A stretch of DNA of 64,000 bases from Sinotaia quadrata (Eukaryota > Mollusca > Gastropoda > Architaenioglossa > Viviparidae). Positions 34,436-46,905 of the stretch are shown here, piece by piece; positions within the stretch are counted from its first letter, which is position 1, and each line of letters begins with the position of its first letter. The stretch is from assembly GCA_028829895.1 (NCBI GenBank), contig CM054177.1, forward strand, positions 37,230,564 to 37,294,563, written 5' to 3'. The notes under the pieces were generated by a model. The model saw nothing but the letters and a program-made list of their open reading frames with translations, was not told the origin of the DNA and did no database searches. The translations under genes and the position numbers were made by a program.

Positions 34436-35689
34436 TTATGTTTTCTCCCTGTTTTCATTGTAATATATATAGATATGAGTGTAATGTCAAAAAGCTGTGA
34501 GGCCGTGTTGCAAATGGCAGGTTTAGTGCAGTCTTTGTCAAAGCACTTGACTGAAATACACCATGCGTAAGACGCCCAGATTAATCTTGGCTTAAAGAGC
34601 GGGAAACGAGGCATCCTGGTCTTTGCAATCTGCCTTGGTCTGTGGGAGTTAATCTTTCACTGAAAGATCTGGTTTTTATTTATTTAACAATTCCATGGCG
34701 CAACCCAAACAAAAAAGTCTTTTATCATTTTACAGACTAGATTACGTTTTATTCTTCATTAATTTTAAAGAAATGATTTTTTCTACCTGTGTTTTTGTTT
34801 GTCGTTTCTGGTGGCACAGAGTTTTCGCAAAGTCGATGATTTAATTTCGTCTATCCGTTCTTAAACAAGAAATCCCATTGACAGTCCATAGTCAAATCCG
34901 GTATTCTGATAATGAACTATAAAATCAAATTCAGTTAATCCGGTATTTAAAAAATACATAAAGGAATGTCCACCTAATCCAACAAATATAATTTTATTTG
35001 CAACAACGTCCTACTAATCCAATAATTACAATACATACAAGAAAGTCTAGATAATCTAGTACTTTACATAACAGTTAATAATTAATTGTTGTAATCACGA
35101 TCATTCAATTAAATCTAATTGCATTACAAAATTCAGTTGAGTTCAATTATTCCAACGTTTTACAAATACTTAAAATTTAAAATAATCCAGCTATTCCAAC
35201 ACTTTACAAAAAATGTATTATAGTTCAGCTATTGCATTGGCATAACATCAAACGCTGCCCTCCACCCCCCAAAACAATTTAAAAAATCCCACACCATCAC
35301 CATTTTCAAATGCATATAATGCTCACATAAACATAAAAACAACCAACATACTCTCTGTCTCTCTCTTGCCATGCACCCATCAAAAACGTGAATTCTTCAT
35401 GTATATATATATTTTTAAATTTCAAGTACAATACTTTGTTTGAAAGAGCAAATATTGGGTCCCTTCTGTTGATGGCCCCCACGCAGTTGGACCTGCAGGA
35501 CAGAAGTTAGGCCACTGAACTATTGCAATCCTTAACAAGTACAATAGGTCCAATTTTACCAAAACTTATAATGAGTATATAAATGTGTGACACTCGAGAG
35601 TCACTCTTGCCCAATGTAATGAAGATTAGAAGTGTAGATAGCCAGTTATTTTTGCATGCTTCCTCATGAGCTAAATCTGATTGAAGGGA
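34436..35689. other. Spacer, nothing recognised
   Basis: Over 1.2 kb only weak periodicity is seen (CTAATCCAAYAAWTA-type phrases at 34970-35240). No ORF of interest. Confidence 0.5.
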
Positions 35690-35885
35690 TGATTTCCAAC
35701 TTGGAAGTTTAACTATGTAGTTGTAAAAGGGAATGCAAATGGGGGCTTGAAGGGTAAGATGAGTGACATCTGACTAAAGAAATGAATTCCAGCCGGAAGC
35801 TTAAGTAGGTAATTGCAAACACAATTGAATGGCAAACAGTGCCTGGAGAGGTGAGATGAGTGATTCCAGTTAACAACACGTGAAA
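35690..35885. repeat. Old imperfect duplication, about 90 bp
   Basis: GATTTCCAACTTGGAAGTTT with AACTATGTAGTTGTAAA is echoed by GAATTCCAGCCGGAAGCTTA with AGTAGGTAATTGCAAA, and both are followed by GRTGAGATGAGTG or a similar phrase. Confidence 0.6.
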
Positions 35886-36720
35886 TTAATATAAATAGCC
35901 AGTCCAACCCTTTTGCTGTACTTGTGATCAATGTTCAAAGTCCGGTTCTAAAGGCAGACCCTGAGTCATTGTGAGTTGTCAGGAACAATAATGCAAGAAT
36001 GAATTTAGAATAATTTGTGTATTAGAATTATTGTTTCATGTATTGATTTTGATATACTGTATAATTTGGATTGATTCATTGATATGTATATGTTAGAATA
36101 ACTATGTATCATTGAATGTGTGATTCTGTTTTAGTTCAATTGGATTTATAATAGGTATATCAAGTGAAGTGTGTATGAGGGCTAACAATTCTCTTGCGGA
36201 CACGTAATTTGAGTGACTGGAGAGAGAGCAAGAGAGTGTAGGAATATTATAGACTGAAGGAAAAGCATTGCACTTGGATGTTTTCAGGGTGTGCCTTTTG
36301 CTTTTTTCCTTCCTGTTGCCTCATCGACATTGTTATCTTACTATATCTACCACAAATAACAATGGGCTAAGTGTGCTACCTTGTCGGATTGGACGTGAGT
36401 TTCCACGTGAGATAATTATTAAAACATATTTCTATGTAATATATGTTATCTTGACGATATCATGATATGGCATTACAATTAAGGGAGAAATATACTAAGC
36501 ATAAGATAACAATTAGCAGTTAAATTTAATATAATAGTTCAATTCTACATTAGAATATAATCAAAATTTCCACAGTTATAATATATCCTTGTCTATTAAC
36601 CGGTATAAATAGAACATTCTGTTGTTTTTGCAGTTCAATTAAAAATACATTACAGTATAATCAACAATTCTACAATTGTAATATATCTTTATCTACTAAA
36701 AGGGAGTATACTTATTTAAT
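35886..36720. other. AT-rich spacer with an old duplication
   Basis: TAGTTCAATTCTACATTAGA and GCAGTTCAATTAAAAATACA head two related 110-bp stretches (36530-36720). Nothing else is recognised. Confidence 0.4.
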
Positions 36721-36724
36721 ACAC

Positions 36725-37630
36725 AGGTGTGTATTTATCTACTACACTATTGTGTATTTATCTGCTACACGTGTGTGTGTGTACTTTTCTACTACACGGG
36801 TGCATGTACTTATCTGCTACACGATCGTGTGTACTTATCTACTACACGGGGTGTGTACTTATCTACTACACTGGTGTGTATACTTATCTACTATTGGTGT
36901 GTGTATTTTTCTGCTACTCGAAGGTGTGTACTTCTCTACTATACGGGTGTGTGTACTTATCTACTACACGGATTGGTGTACTGACCTACTACTCGGGGGT
37001 GTACTTATCTACTATACAGGGGGTGTACTTATCTACTATACAGGGGTGTTCTTATCTACTACACGGGGGTGTTCTTATCTACTATACGGGGGTGTTCTTA
37101 TCTACTACACGGGGGTGTTCTTATCTACTACATGGGAGGAGTACTTATCTACTACATGGGGGTGTTCTTATCTACTACACGGGGGTGTTCTTATCTACTA
37201 TACAGGGGTGTACTTATCTACTACACGGGGGTGTTCTTATCTACTATACTGGGGTGTACTTATCTACTACACGGGGGTGTTCTTATCTACTACACGGGGG
37301 TGTTCTTATCTACTATACGGGGGTGTACTTATCTACTATACGGGGGTGTTCTTATCTACTACACGGGGGTGTTCTTATCTACTACACGGGGGTGTTCTTA
37401 TCTACTATACGGGGGTGTTCTTATCTACTACACGGGGGTGTTCTTATCTACTACACGGAGGTGTTCTTATCTACTACACGGGGGGGAGTACTTATCTACT
37501 ACACGGGGGTGTTCTTATCTACTACACGGGGGGAGTACTTATCTACTACACGGGGGTGTTCTTATCTACTACACGGACTTGCGTATAGAAACTACTATTC
37601 GGGGAGAGTAGTTATCTGCTACACGACCCG
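36725..37630. repeat. 23-bp minisatellite, about 38 copies
   Basis: The unit is TCTTATCTACTACACGGGGG followed by TGT, with common A/T and T/C variants; flanking units are longer and diverged. The monomer has no stop codon in any plus-strand frame, so ORFs of 325, 278 and 180 codons overlap here. Each cycles through the same three peptide phrases (FLSTTRG, CSYLLHG, VLIYYTG). This is a repeat artefact and not a transmembrane protein. Confidence 0.97.
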
Positions 37631-38460
37631 CATTTATTTTTGGCCGCCAGGGACCTTAACTCATTCTGCAGTGACGTCAATACTTTGTACTCCTTGCTTA
37701 TTTTAGATTCTAGAAGAATTCTAATTTCATCGCAAGCGCGAAAACTTGAAAGAACTTTTCACTCTCAGGCAATCTTTACACCAAGATAAGACTGTTCTGT
37801 TGAACCGTAACGCACAGCCGACGCGCAGCGGAACTGAATCCGAGGCTTTAGTGCGCGTCGGTTGAATGATACTCACGGAGTATGCACGTACGCGTGTTTA
37901 TTTGTGCATGCGTGTGTGAAGAAAAAGAGGAAGGAAAGATAAGAATGTTTCTAGTCTAGGTGTACATGTAGATAGATTAATAAAGTATTAATAGTAGTTA
38001 TACAGTAGTTGTAATAGAAGTAGATAATAGGTTGTACTTGTTGTTATGTGTTGTAGAACTAAAACCCACACTGACGCAAAAACATGGAAGCAATTAATTG
38101 AATGTTTAAATGACCCAGTTCCAGGACACCTTTGCATAGACATAAATCTATGGTGGACATCAGTATTCAAACATTTTAAATTAGACCAAAATTTCCTTAC
38201 TGAAATGTGGTTCACATTTAAATGTGACACACAGCATAGACATGCAAATAAGCAAAATCAGAAGTAATGATAACTGTATTAATTATTTAGTCGGTCTTTT
38301 ACTTCTCGCTATTTTATTAATTAATAGGTTTCGATTTTGATGAAAATAAACACATAATTATTAGTCTCGCAGTAATTTTATATCATTGAAGACCACATTT
38401 CCAAGACCAGCAGACTCCTCTAGGAGCAGCATTTCCCAAGACTGTCTCTACTGCCAGGCC
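37631..38460. other. Spacer, nothing recognised
   Basis: The 73-codon ORF at 38046-38267 has a more balanced composition than most but no recognisable domain, and a 80-codon ORF overlaps it on the other strand. Neither is called. Confidence 0.4.
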
Positions 38461-38461
38461 A

Positions 38462-39062
38462 ACATATTTTTTCTGTTAGTGCACGTGCCATAATAGAACC
38501 CTGCTCGTTCAGGCTTTGTTGACATGACAGAACTATCCTTGTGTGTAGGCTTTGTGACATGACAGAACTGTACTTTTGTGTAAGTTTTGTGACATGACAG
38601 AATTCTCCTTGTGTGTAGGCTTTGTTGACATAACAGAACTGTATTTGTGTGTAAACTTTGTTGACATGACAGAATTCTCCTTGTGTGTAGGCTTTGTTGA
38701 CATAACAGAAAGTACTTGTGTGTAGGATTTGTTGACATGACAGAACTTGATATATGTATAGGCTTTATTGACATGACAGAACTGTCCTTAAATGTAGGCT
38801 TTATTGACATGACAGAACTTTCCTTGTGTGTAGGCTCTGTTGACATGACAAGACCGTACTTGTGTGAAGGCTTTCTTGACATGATAGAACTTGCCGTCTG
38901 TGTAGGCTTTGTTGACATGACAGAACTGTCCTTGTGTGTAGGCTTTCTTGACATGATAGAACCGTACTTGTGTGTAGGCTTTCTTGACATGATAGAACTT
39001 GCCCTATATGTAGGCTTTGTTGACATGACAGAACTTGCCGTGTGTGTAGGTGTCGCGATGCA
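38462..39062. repeat. 36-bp tandem repeat, about 16 copies
   Basis: Units read GACATGACAGAACTGTCCTT, then GTGTGTAGGCTTTGTT (GACATG at 38770 and 38806). Because 36 is divisible by three, ORFs of 116 codons (plus) and 192 codons (minus, MSTKPTHKDSSV-like units) run across it. They are by-products of the array. Confidence 0.97.
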
Positions 39063-41921
39063 CTAAGGGTGTGGGTCGTTGTACTAATGAATTATACCAA
39101 ACATTAACAATTAATTAATGACATACAACATCTACAAGTGACGTTGTACTAATGCATTATGCCAAATATTAACGATTCATAGAGTATGGACTACTGATTT
39201 TGTGCGCCGCAGTCAATTTGACTCGTGATCCCACTCAGTAATTAGACTGAGAAATTGTTTTCAAAACTAGATATAAAAAATAGATATATAGACAAACAGA
39301 GAACAAGACTTATAATTGAACCATCACTACAAGTTACGACGACGTACAAGAAAAGTTACGTTGCACTAACAGATACGCGAGACAAAGAATTAACAAACAA
39401 AAAATAATAAAGTTTGTAAGAGAACAAAACAAAATACATTGTCATATTTTCTCATCATTCGCAATTTAAACTACAATACTCTTTGCGAATTCAGTCAACT
39501 ACAACACTGCAGTGGAGTCACTGTCCATGACATGATTTAACTTCAGTGAGAAATTGGCTTTCTACGTCACCTGGTGGCAAATGTTCAACGGGACTTGTGA
39601 TCAATGACGTCAAAGGTAGGGACCCCAAACTCACATAACAGACTTAAGAAGAAAGATACAAAAACTAAAACAGACCCTACATATACTGCAAATTACTACA
39701 TTAATAAATACGTCATGTGGTTTGTGTCTCTGCATTGTGCTTGGCGTCCACCACTTTCCTATGACCAGTGAAAGAAAGCCACATGATGATGGAATGAATG
39801 GGTGATGAACACAAACAGACTAAACTAGTTGCAAACATGATTGACTCGAAAAACGTAGCCCATAACAGTTATACAACTGAACAATAAGACAATGACAACA
39901 CAAACATTACAGAATGACAATACATAAATATGAAATTATAAGAATTTGATGAAGAGATAATTAAAATGAAAAATATAAAGCTTTTAAAGCAACAACAAAA
40001 TTAAATAAAAGAAAGGTGAATTTGATAGGAAGTGACAGCCCAATTGATCTCACAGGAATAGCTAATCAAATATTATCACTAAAACAAGATAAAATGTTGC
40101 CATGTCTTAGTAACTTCTCTAACACCCATTAAGTAGTTCTGACGTCAACAAATAGAGTTTTAATAGAACGAGTCTTAGTTGAACCAGAGTCCCACAACAA
40201 AATAAGTTGAGTGTGGACTATGTTCAACTTCCATAATAGTTGTACTCAAAATCACGTCCTACTTGAAAGTAGACACTCTACTTCTCTTTTTTCTTTTCTA
40301 AGTCAAAATATTTCAGAGTTGAAATTTGACACTAAGACTTAACTCTGATTTTTGGTGATGTCTTTTGTTGCCAGGTTATTTCCATTGAGACCTTTGCCCT
40401 TTGCCAGGAAAGCAAACTAATGTATCGAAGTTTTTAGCCCTTTTTTCAAGAATCCACCAGAAAAACAGACTATATCATGTCGTTCAGCTCCAGCCAAAAC
40501 AAAGAAACACTGAAACAGTTTTGTATGCAGCTTTATGTATCTCATTTTTTAAATGGCGTTTCAGTTGCGAAGTTGGGTTAATCTATCGTATCCTGCAAAA
40601 GAAAATTTATGAATACACATTTTAAATAACATACTTTCCCTGATAATTAATAAACTTACAAGTGGACGTACCTTCTTTAGGGTTTCCATAGAGTTCAAGA
40701 AAATTGAATTCTTTTCCACTTCTCTTCTCTTTTTTCTGTCAATGTATTTTGACAATCTGTTCACTTAAACTGTTACGTAGTTCTTATGGACTCCCCCTCC
40801 TTGAAAGGCTTGCTGGACAGTGCTCCACTCTGAGTTTTATTTATTCCTTATGCCATATGAACAATATTACTCCTACCTTTGAATATCTTGCTGGGCTTTC
40901 CCCAGTGCCAGGCAGTCTGGTTTTAGGCATGGTCTGGTGAACAGTCTGGCCAGCAGTCTCTCCTTGGTAGAAGAACATTCTATGTCAGGTGGCTAATAAC
41001 CTCCCTTGGGTAGATGAGCAAGTGGACTGAAAGCACTTTGCCTGACACATGTAGAAGACAAGAACAAACTAAAATTTTAGAACTGTTAACATTTTAATCA
41101 GTAGTTTCTCTAATGTCATTGTGTTAATACTTCCTCGTTTAAAAAATTAAAAAATAAGAAAAATGACATCTTTGTTGGTTATATTCAATACTCAGTTTTC
41201 GAAATAAATGAAAATGCATTGTTACAATAAAATATGATTCATTTTTAAAAATACCTTTTTAAAGATTACTATATAATTTGAGGATAGTAGGATAAAAGAA
41301 TATATAAGCTGACGGACGGATTGATGGACAGACAAACACTCAGACCTACAGTCAGAGTGAGAGAGTGATTTTATCATAAAAATAGATTTAGAAAAATTAA
41401 AGCACCAAATATCCTTTGGTTTACTATTTTTGATATGTAATGGTCAAGACATTAAGAAAATTCTAAGAATGTTTAGAGTATTAATAAAGAATATGTTAGT
41501 GCTTTGCATCTTTAAAGCGATTTACTAGATTTTTTTTTTTCCAATCATGTTTTACTAATTGAATTTTCTATTTTTAAATGTGGGCCTTAGGCTCACTAAT
41601 TTGCTCTGGAACTCTAATTAGACAGCTTGTGGGTGTTCGAATCTTTGATACAAATTCTACCACATGTTTCATCATGACAAGAATCTGGCGTACCAGAATA
41701 TAATCAGAAGTTAATTTGGTTTGAAATGCGCAGTAGTCGGCTTTCACAAGGTGAAATAAAATCAAGACAGTCGAGTGAAGAAACTGTAAAAATTGACACT
41801 GAAAATGCTAAACTAGTAAGTTTTCTAAGATGGTCAATTTAGATATTCTTTAACATTACCTACTTTCTTAATAAGTTTAATTTCAAAAATGCATACTACT
41901 GCCACTTATACTACCACTTAC
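39063..41921. other. 2.9-kb spacer, nothing recognised
   Basis: This is the longest quiet stretch. The ORFs at 40401-40625, 40561-40764, 40704-40940 and 41574-41765 have no known motif and overlap on opposite strands. No TE border or tandem array is evident. A T10 run occurs near 41530. Confidence 0.5.
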
Positions 41922-42050
41922 CAATGTTCCCTTTAACGCGGCCGCACAGCAGCTTCAAAATTCCCATACACAAGTTTTGATAGCAAGCTCAGTTTCGCGC
42001 ACAAAGGAAAATGTTCCGCATAACCAGGAAAAATATTAGAGGGAAAGTTG
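41922..42050. mobile_element. hAT MITE (129 bp)
   Basis: The ends are CAATGTTCCCTTTAA and TTAGAGGGAAAGTTG, an inverted pair with two mismatches. They are flanked by CCACTTAC (41914-41921) and CCACATAC (42051-42058), an 8-bp TSD with one change. Size, ends and 8-bp TSD fit a non-autonomous hAT. A GC-rich AACGCGGCCGCACAGCAGC follows the left end. Confidence 0.7.
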
Positions 42051-42109
42051 CCACATACTAGGACTTACTATCACTTACTAAAACCAGGTATCGCTACAAC
42101 CAACAATTA

Positions 42110-42887
42110 CAGTGGTACCTCGCATAACGAACACAATTCGTTCCAGCAGTACGTTCGTTATGTGAGGTGTTCGTTATGCGAAACAAGACATCCCATAGAC
42201 TTCTACAGGAAATCGTGCAATCCGTTCCACATCGCCGCAAAAAATCAAAGAAATTAGAGGAAAATGAAGACAGGACAGTGTTCATGGGGGGAAAACACTA
42301 ATAAAGACACTCAGCAAAACAGGGTATGATGTTAAGTGTTGATGAGGTAAGATCCTAGATAATGAGGTGAATTGAAGGTGGGATGAGGAAGACACACACT
42401 TATGTACAGTTCACACACACATAGGTCTCTTTTCCAGTCCAGTTTTAGTTGTCAGAGTTGTCCACCAGTGGGCGCAAATGGGTTGGGATAGTCTGTCCTT
42501 GTGTGGAATAGCTGGCCTGTTGATGAGTGGAAGGACTGGCCTGTTGTTGAGTGGAAGGACCGGCCTGTTCTTCGCTTCTCTCACGAAAAGTTGTCCTGTA
42601 ACGACGAGAATAAGACCTTGAATTCTATAACCACTATCCAGTAAACATACAGATGGCAAAAACACATCAAAGCAAGGAAAAAGAACAATCAACTGGGGAC
42701 ACACATGTCCTGCCTTCATCTGAGCCACGCGAGACACAGTAGCCGGATTCGGCCATTTTATCACGGGAAATGCGATGTTTTCGCGGCGTACGTATGGTTC
42801 GTTATGCGAGTCACGCGGGCGTTCGCAGCGGCGTTCGTTATGCGGATCGTTCGTTCTGCGGGGCGTTTGTTATGCGAGGTACCACTG
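42110..42887. mobile_element. TA-flanked mariner/pogo-type element (778 bp)
   Basis: The termini are CAGTGGTACCTCGCATAAC and its inverted copy GTTATGCGAGGTACCACTG, flanked by TA on both sides (42108-42109 and 42888-42889). Sub-terminal DNA holds several copies of GTTCGTTATGCG or its complement on each side. Near the middle (42492-42575) a 27-bp phrase, GGCCTGTTGWTGAGTGGAAG, is repeated about three times. The ORFs at 42411-42764 and 42705-43136 show no transposase motif, so it is non-autonomous. Ends plus TA duplication support the Tc1/mariner/pogo group. Confidence 0.8.
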
Positions 42888-42889
42888 TA

Positions 42890-44040
42890 CTATTTACTAA
42901 TAATACTTTTCTACCAATTACTAATACTACTTTCTGCTACCACTTACTACTATTTAATACCATTTACTACTACCGCTTGCTACTATATTTTTACTTTTTA
43001 CCACTGTTATTACTACTATTTCTACTACTGTTATTTATTCTGTACTACGGTAACTTATACTACTTACTTCTATCACTATTTAATTCTACACCCACTACAT
43101 TTTCTACTACAGTTGAGATATACTTCTACTATTTAGTCTTTCTTATTGCCATTAGTGTTCGCTACAACTACTGATTACTATGACAATTCTGTATTAGTGC
43201 TACTATCAACATTTCTACTTTTACTACTTATTATTACTACCTGTACTTAGACTACTTTAAATTATGCTTCTTCTGAGATTACTTACTACTACCTGCGACC
43301 TGAATTTACTGTTACTTATTGCTTCTAATACTTCTATTTACTTTAATACTTCTACTCGTACAACATTGCACACCACTAGCACTTCTACTCGCATTACCAA
43401 CAACATCGTTTACTGTCAGCACTTCTCCTTGCACAACCAGCTACACTATTTACTAAATTACTTCTACTCAAACTACCAGCAATACTAACCACTACTAGTA
43501 CTTCTACGACCAGCGACACTGCCCACTACTAGTACTTGTACTTGTACTACCAGCAACATTGCTCACTACTAGTACGACTAGTAACACTACTTATTTCTAG
43601 TACTTCTATTCGTAGGACCAGCAACACTGCTAACTGCTAGTACTTTTACTGGTCCTACTATCAACACTATTTACTGCTAGTGCTTCCACTCTTACAACCA
43701 GAAACTCTGTTCAATGCTAGTAACACTACGTCTATGAACAACAACAATACTGATCACTACTAGTATTTTTACTCGTACTACCAGTGCGAGTAGTAGGATC
43801 AGTAACACTAATTACTAGTAGTACGATCAGCAACACTAATTGCTACAAGCCACAATCAGCAACACTACAGTACTTCTACTCGTACTACCAGCAGCACTAC
43901 TTACTACTAGCACGATCAGCAACGCTGCATACTACTAGTAGTTCAACTCGTACTACCAACACCACTATTACTACTAATACTTCCACTCGTATGACCTAAT
44001 ACTATTATCTACTTTTAGTATCACAACTACTACCTACTGC
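42890..44040. repeat. TAC/ACT-rich degenerate array
   Basis: The sequence is dominated by CTACTACTACTTCTAC-type trinucleotides. From about 43320 it contains diverged 55-65-bp units of the type TACTTCTACTCGTACTACCA with GCAACACTRCTYACTACTAG. The tyrosine/leucine- and serine/threonine-rich ORFs on the plus strand are due to the triplet bias. Confidence 0.8.
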
Positions 44041-44258
44041 TTACTTCAGCTACAGACTATAACTGCTTGTACAACCCCAACTACTACTTACTGTTTACTT
44101 CAGCTACAGATTATAACTGCTTGTACAACCACAACTACTACTTACTGTTTACTTCAGCTACAGACTATAACTGCTTGTACAACCATAACTACTACTTACT
44201 GTTTATTTCAGCTACAGAATATAACTGCTTGCACAACCATAACTACTACTTTTGTAAG
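44041..44258. repeat. 54-bp tandem repeat, 4 copies
   Basis: TTAYTTCAGCTACAGAYTAT or a close variant begins at 44041, 44095, 44149 and 44203, exactly 54 bp apart, followed by AACTGCTTGTACAACC. It gives an 18-residue repeat in the ORF at 44067-44414. Confidence 0.95.
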
Positions 44259-45170
44259 TCCTTTTCACAACATCAAGTGTACAAATTATCGAAACGTGAA
44301 CCTCAAGCTGCGATATGTCATTGGTTGAGAATATTATTTATATTCTCCTCACTGACGCCACGGTCATGTGACACGTCACCATGGTCAACATTTCAGCAAA
44401 AGGACAGGAAGTAGCCCGCTGACACAGGAAGTAAGGACTGTTTTCGGACTGGCTCTTTTATTTAATTTTTGATTTTATTCTTTCCTGTATTGTTGTGTTT
44501 GTTTATGTCGCACATAGCGATATTTGTTCACACATAATGACTATATTGCTACTTTATATTTAACATAATTCTACAGTATGTAGTGGGTTGCCTCCATGTT
44601 GTTAGATTTTGTTCATCTCCTTTATAGAATTGGCATATGAGCTTGAGTACCACTTTCTCGCTTACTCAGGAAACCAATAAAGTATGTTTAACATGGCACA
44701 TTTGACTCGCACTTTTGACATGCTTAATGTGGTGTTTGACAAAGTATGTTTGATATTGTCTATTTGACATTTGACAATATGTCTGACATTCATGTTTGAC
44801 ATAAAAGCTTGTCATTTTTATTTGTCATGGTATGTTTGACATAACGGGCTTGATATGGTATGTTGATTTGACAATTTCAACATTTATGTCTGACATTTGT
44901 GTTTGGGGTAGCATATTGGACACTTATGTAGTAGACATGGCTGCTAGATATAGTGTGTTTGACATTAGTGTTTGGTATAGCAATATTGAACACTTATGTA
45001 GACATTTGTGTTTGGTATATTGGACACTTATGTAGATATGGTGACTAGATATATTGTGTCTGATAATCTGTGCTTATCATAATAAGTTACCGTGATATGT
45101 TTGAATTAGCATATTTACTCATGGTACAATGATGCAATCACAAATATTTTTTGCTTCTATATTTTCCTGA
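44259..45170. repeat. Spacer, then degenerate TTTGACAT-rich repeat
   Basis: 44259-44690 shows nothing. From 44690 to 45060 the phrases GTGTTTGACAT, TATGTTTGACAT and GGACACTTATGTAG recur irregularly, an old decayed array. Confidence 0.5.
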
Positions 45171-45201
45171 GCGCGGTGACATAATAATGCCCTAATTTCA
45201 G

Positions 45202-45361
45202 TCAGCGAAAGATACTGACGATAGAACGAGGGATTGCTGTGAGGGAATTAAAGTTTGAAAAGGCTTCCGAGTTAATTAGCAGAAAGGCTGGAATTCGAAG
45301 ATATGTAGAAACCATAGAAATGTTTTTTCAGATCTATGAGGAAATCGTTCTTGTGACTTAA
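45202..45361 (+). CDS. Weak candidate terminal exon
   Basis: CCCTAATTTCAG precedes an open stretch of 52 codons with mixed, charged composition (RKILTIERGIAV, then ELKFEKASELISRKAG), ending at TAA 45359-45361. AATAAA follows at once. Before the AG the frame is closed by TAA. No domain is recognised. The composition is coding-like against the local background, but the evidence is only borders and composition. Confidence 0.2.
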
Positions 45362-45456
45362 AATAAAATTTGTTGTAATTGTTCATTTAACGTAAGTTTT
45401 ATTAATTGTCATGGGGATGAGAAAATATTATTAATTTTTTTTCTCTCTCTCACAAG

Positions 45457-45512
45457 AAGAAAGTGACGATAACTATGTGAGCCCAGCACAAGGAGAAAGT
45501 GACAATACCTAT
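45457..45512 (+). CDS. Candidate microexon with paired tyrosine motifs
   Basis: A strong polypyrimidine tract (TTTTTTTTCTCTCTCTCACAAG) and a consensus-like donor (TAT/GTGAGTAAA) enclose 56 bp. After a 2-nt phase the codons read ESDDNYVSPAQGESDNTY, an internal duplication of ESDnxYV. Acidic residues before a tyrosine followed by V and S/P are typical of phosphotyrosine sites in receptor tails and adaptors, but no family is identified. It is not joined here to any other exon. The duplicated sequence could also be a two-copy DNA repeat. Confidence 0.3.
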
Positions 45513-46419
45513 GTGAGTAAAAGAAAATTCTAACTAGTGTAGAAATCTCAGAGCACAAAAACTAAAACTTAAAACTAAAGCTTAGGAATCTTAATTAAGC
45601 CTTAAACTAAAAATTAAAAATAAACCTTAAGTTTAAACCATTGTTTATAAGTAAAGGATGGCTTTAAGATTAATATAAGAAAATATTGATGGAACTGATT
45701 GAAGAGGACTTGCAAGTCAAATGACATTTGTTTATTGATGAATTATTGAATTTTGTTATAAGAGCAGTGGCTCCAGAACTTTGAAATAAAGACTGTTATA
45801 GTATGTTGTAAAATGCTTAGCTTAGGCAATTTTAGAAGTAGTACTGCATGAAGAATCTTGAATTTTGCATTTCTTTTATTTTATTCATCATTCTTTCTTT
45901 CTTTCTTCCCCCCCCCCTCCATCCATGGGTGTGAGTGTGGATGGCTGACTAACCAACGTGTGAGAGGAAACCCAAAGACCAATAAATTTGAATTTATACT
46001 CTGACATTGAGGCTTTCTCCTGTCTATGGTTTTGAAAGAGTGGTTGTTGTCGTTATACGTTGTGTCGTCTGTGCCGTCTACACTTCACCCTTACCCGTAT
46101 GCAAGCACACATGCAAACATGTCGGCAATACGTAACCTACACACAGAATAAAATTCAAGCCAAACAACCATCTTGGTATTCTGTGTGCGAATTTGTAATG
46201 ATCTTTATGCAAGTCCTGCGTGGCGTCGACTAGCCACCACCCTCCCCTCATCAGAGAGAAAGTGGGGTGGCGACATTAATATTCGAGAGAACAAGATTGA
46301 AAACTCAAGAAAACATGCTCAAAACATCCAAAGATCATGGAGGAAACGAAGATAACACGTTGGAAAGCTAGAGAGAACGTGTTAAGAAACACGAAAGAGC
46401 TTGGTGGCAGATTCAGAGA
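45513..46419. other. Spacer with simple sequence
   Basis: AACTAAAACTTAAAACTAAA-type phrases lie at 45555-45630. A (CTTT)n tract followed by C9 lies at 45893-45918. The ORF 46173-46355 has no motif. Confidence 0.5.
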
Positions 46420-46905
46420 ATGGTAGAAATATAGAGAGAACGTGGTAGTACAGTTTCACAAGACCATATGGTGGGAATATAGAGAGAATGTGGCAGTACA
46501 ATTTCATGGTGGGAATATAGAGAGAATGCGGTAGTACAATTTCATGGTGGGAATATAGAGAGAATGCGGTAGTACAATTTCATGGTGGGAATATAGAGAG
46601 AATGCGGTAGTACAATTTCATGGTGGGAATATAGAGAGAATGTGGTAGTACAATTTCATGGTGGGAATATAGAGAGAATGTGGTAGTACAATTTCACAAG
46701 ACCATATGGTGGGAATATAGAGAGAATGTGGTAGTACAATTTCACAAGACCATATGGTAGGAATATAGAAAGAATGTGGTAGTACAATTTCACAAGACCT
46801 TATGGTGGGAATATAGAAAGAATGTGGTAGTACAATTTCACAAGACCTTATGGTGGGAATATAGAAAGAAAATGTGGTAATACAATTTCACAAGACCATA
46901 TGTGA
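46420..46905. repeat. 38-bp tandem repeat with a 52-bp variant, about 11 copies
   Basis: GTAGTACAATTTCATGGTGG followed by GAATATAGAGAGAATGYG recurs at 46531 and 46569. Later units carry an extra CACAAGACCATATG after TTT, making 52-bp units that replace the short ones from 46690 on. Confidence 0.95.

Noticed and set aside
36729..37706. 325-codon ORF (and overlapping 278 and 180) as a membrane protein gene
   Set aside because: Entirely a 23-bp tandem repeat open in three frames; the peptide is a frame-cycling by-product.
38448..39026. 192-codon minus-strand ORF of MSxKPTHKxSSV repeats
   Set aside because: Unit length of 36 bp keeps frames open on both strands; plus strand is also open over the same array.
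41580..41665. tRNA-like head of a SINE (GGCTCACTAA and GTGTTCGAATC)
   Set aside because: The B-box is fair but the A-box departs from consensus, no acceptor stem can be drawn, and no second copy is seen.
42705..43174. ORFs of 143 and 134 codons rich in tyrosine and leucine
   Set aside because: They start in the mariner-type element and run into (TAC)n-type sequence; no domain is present.
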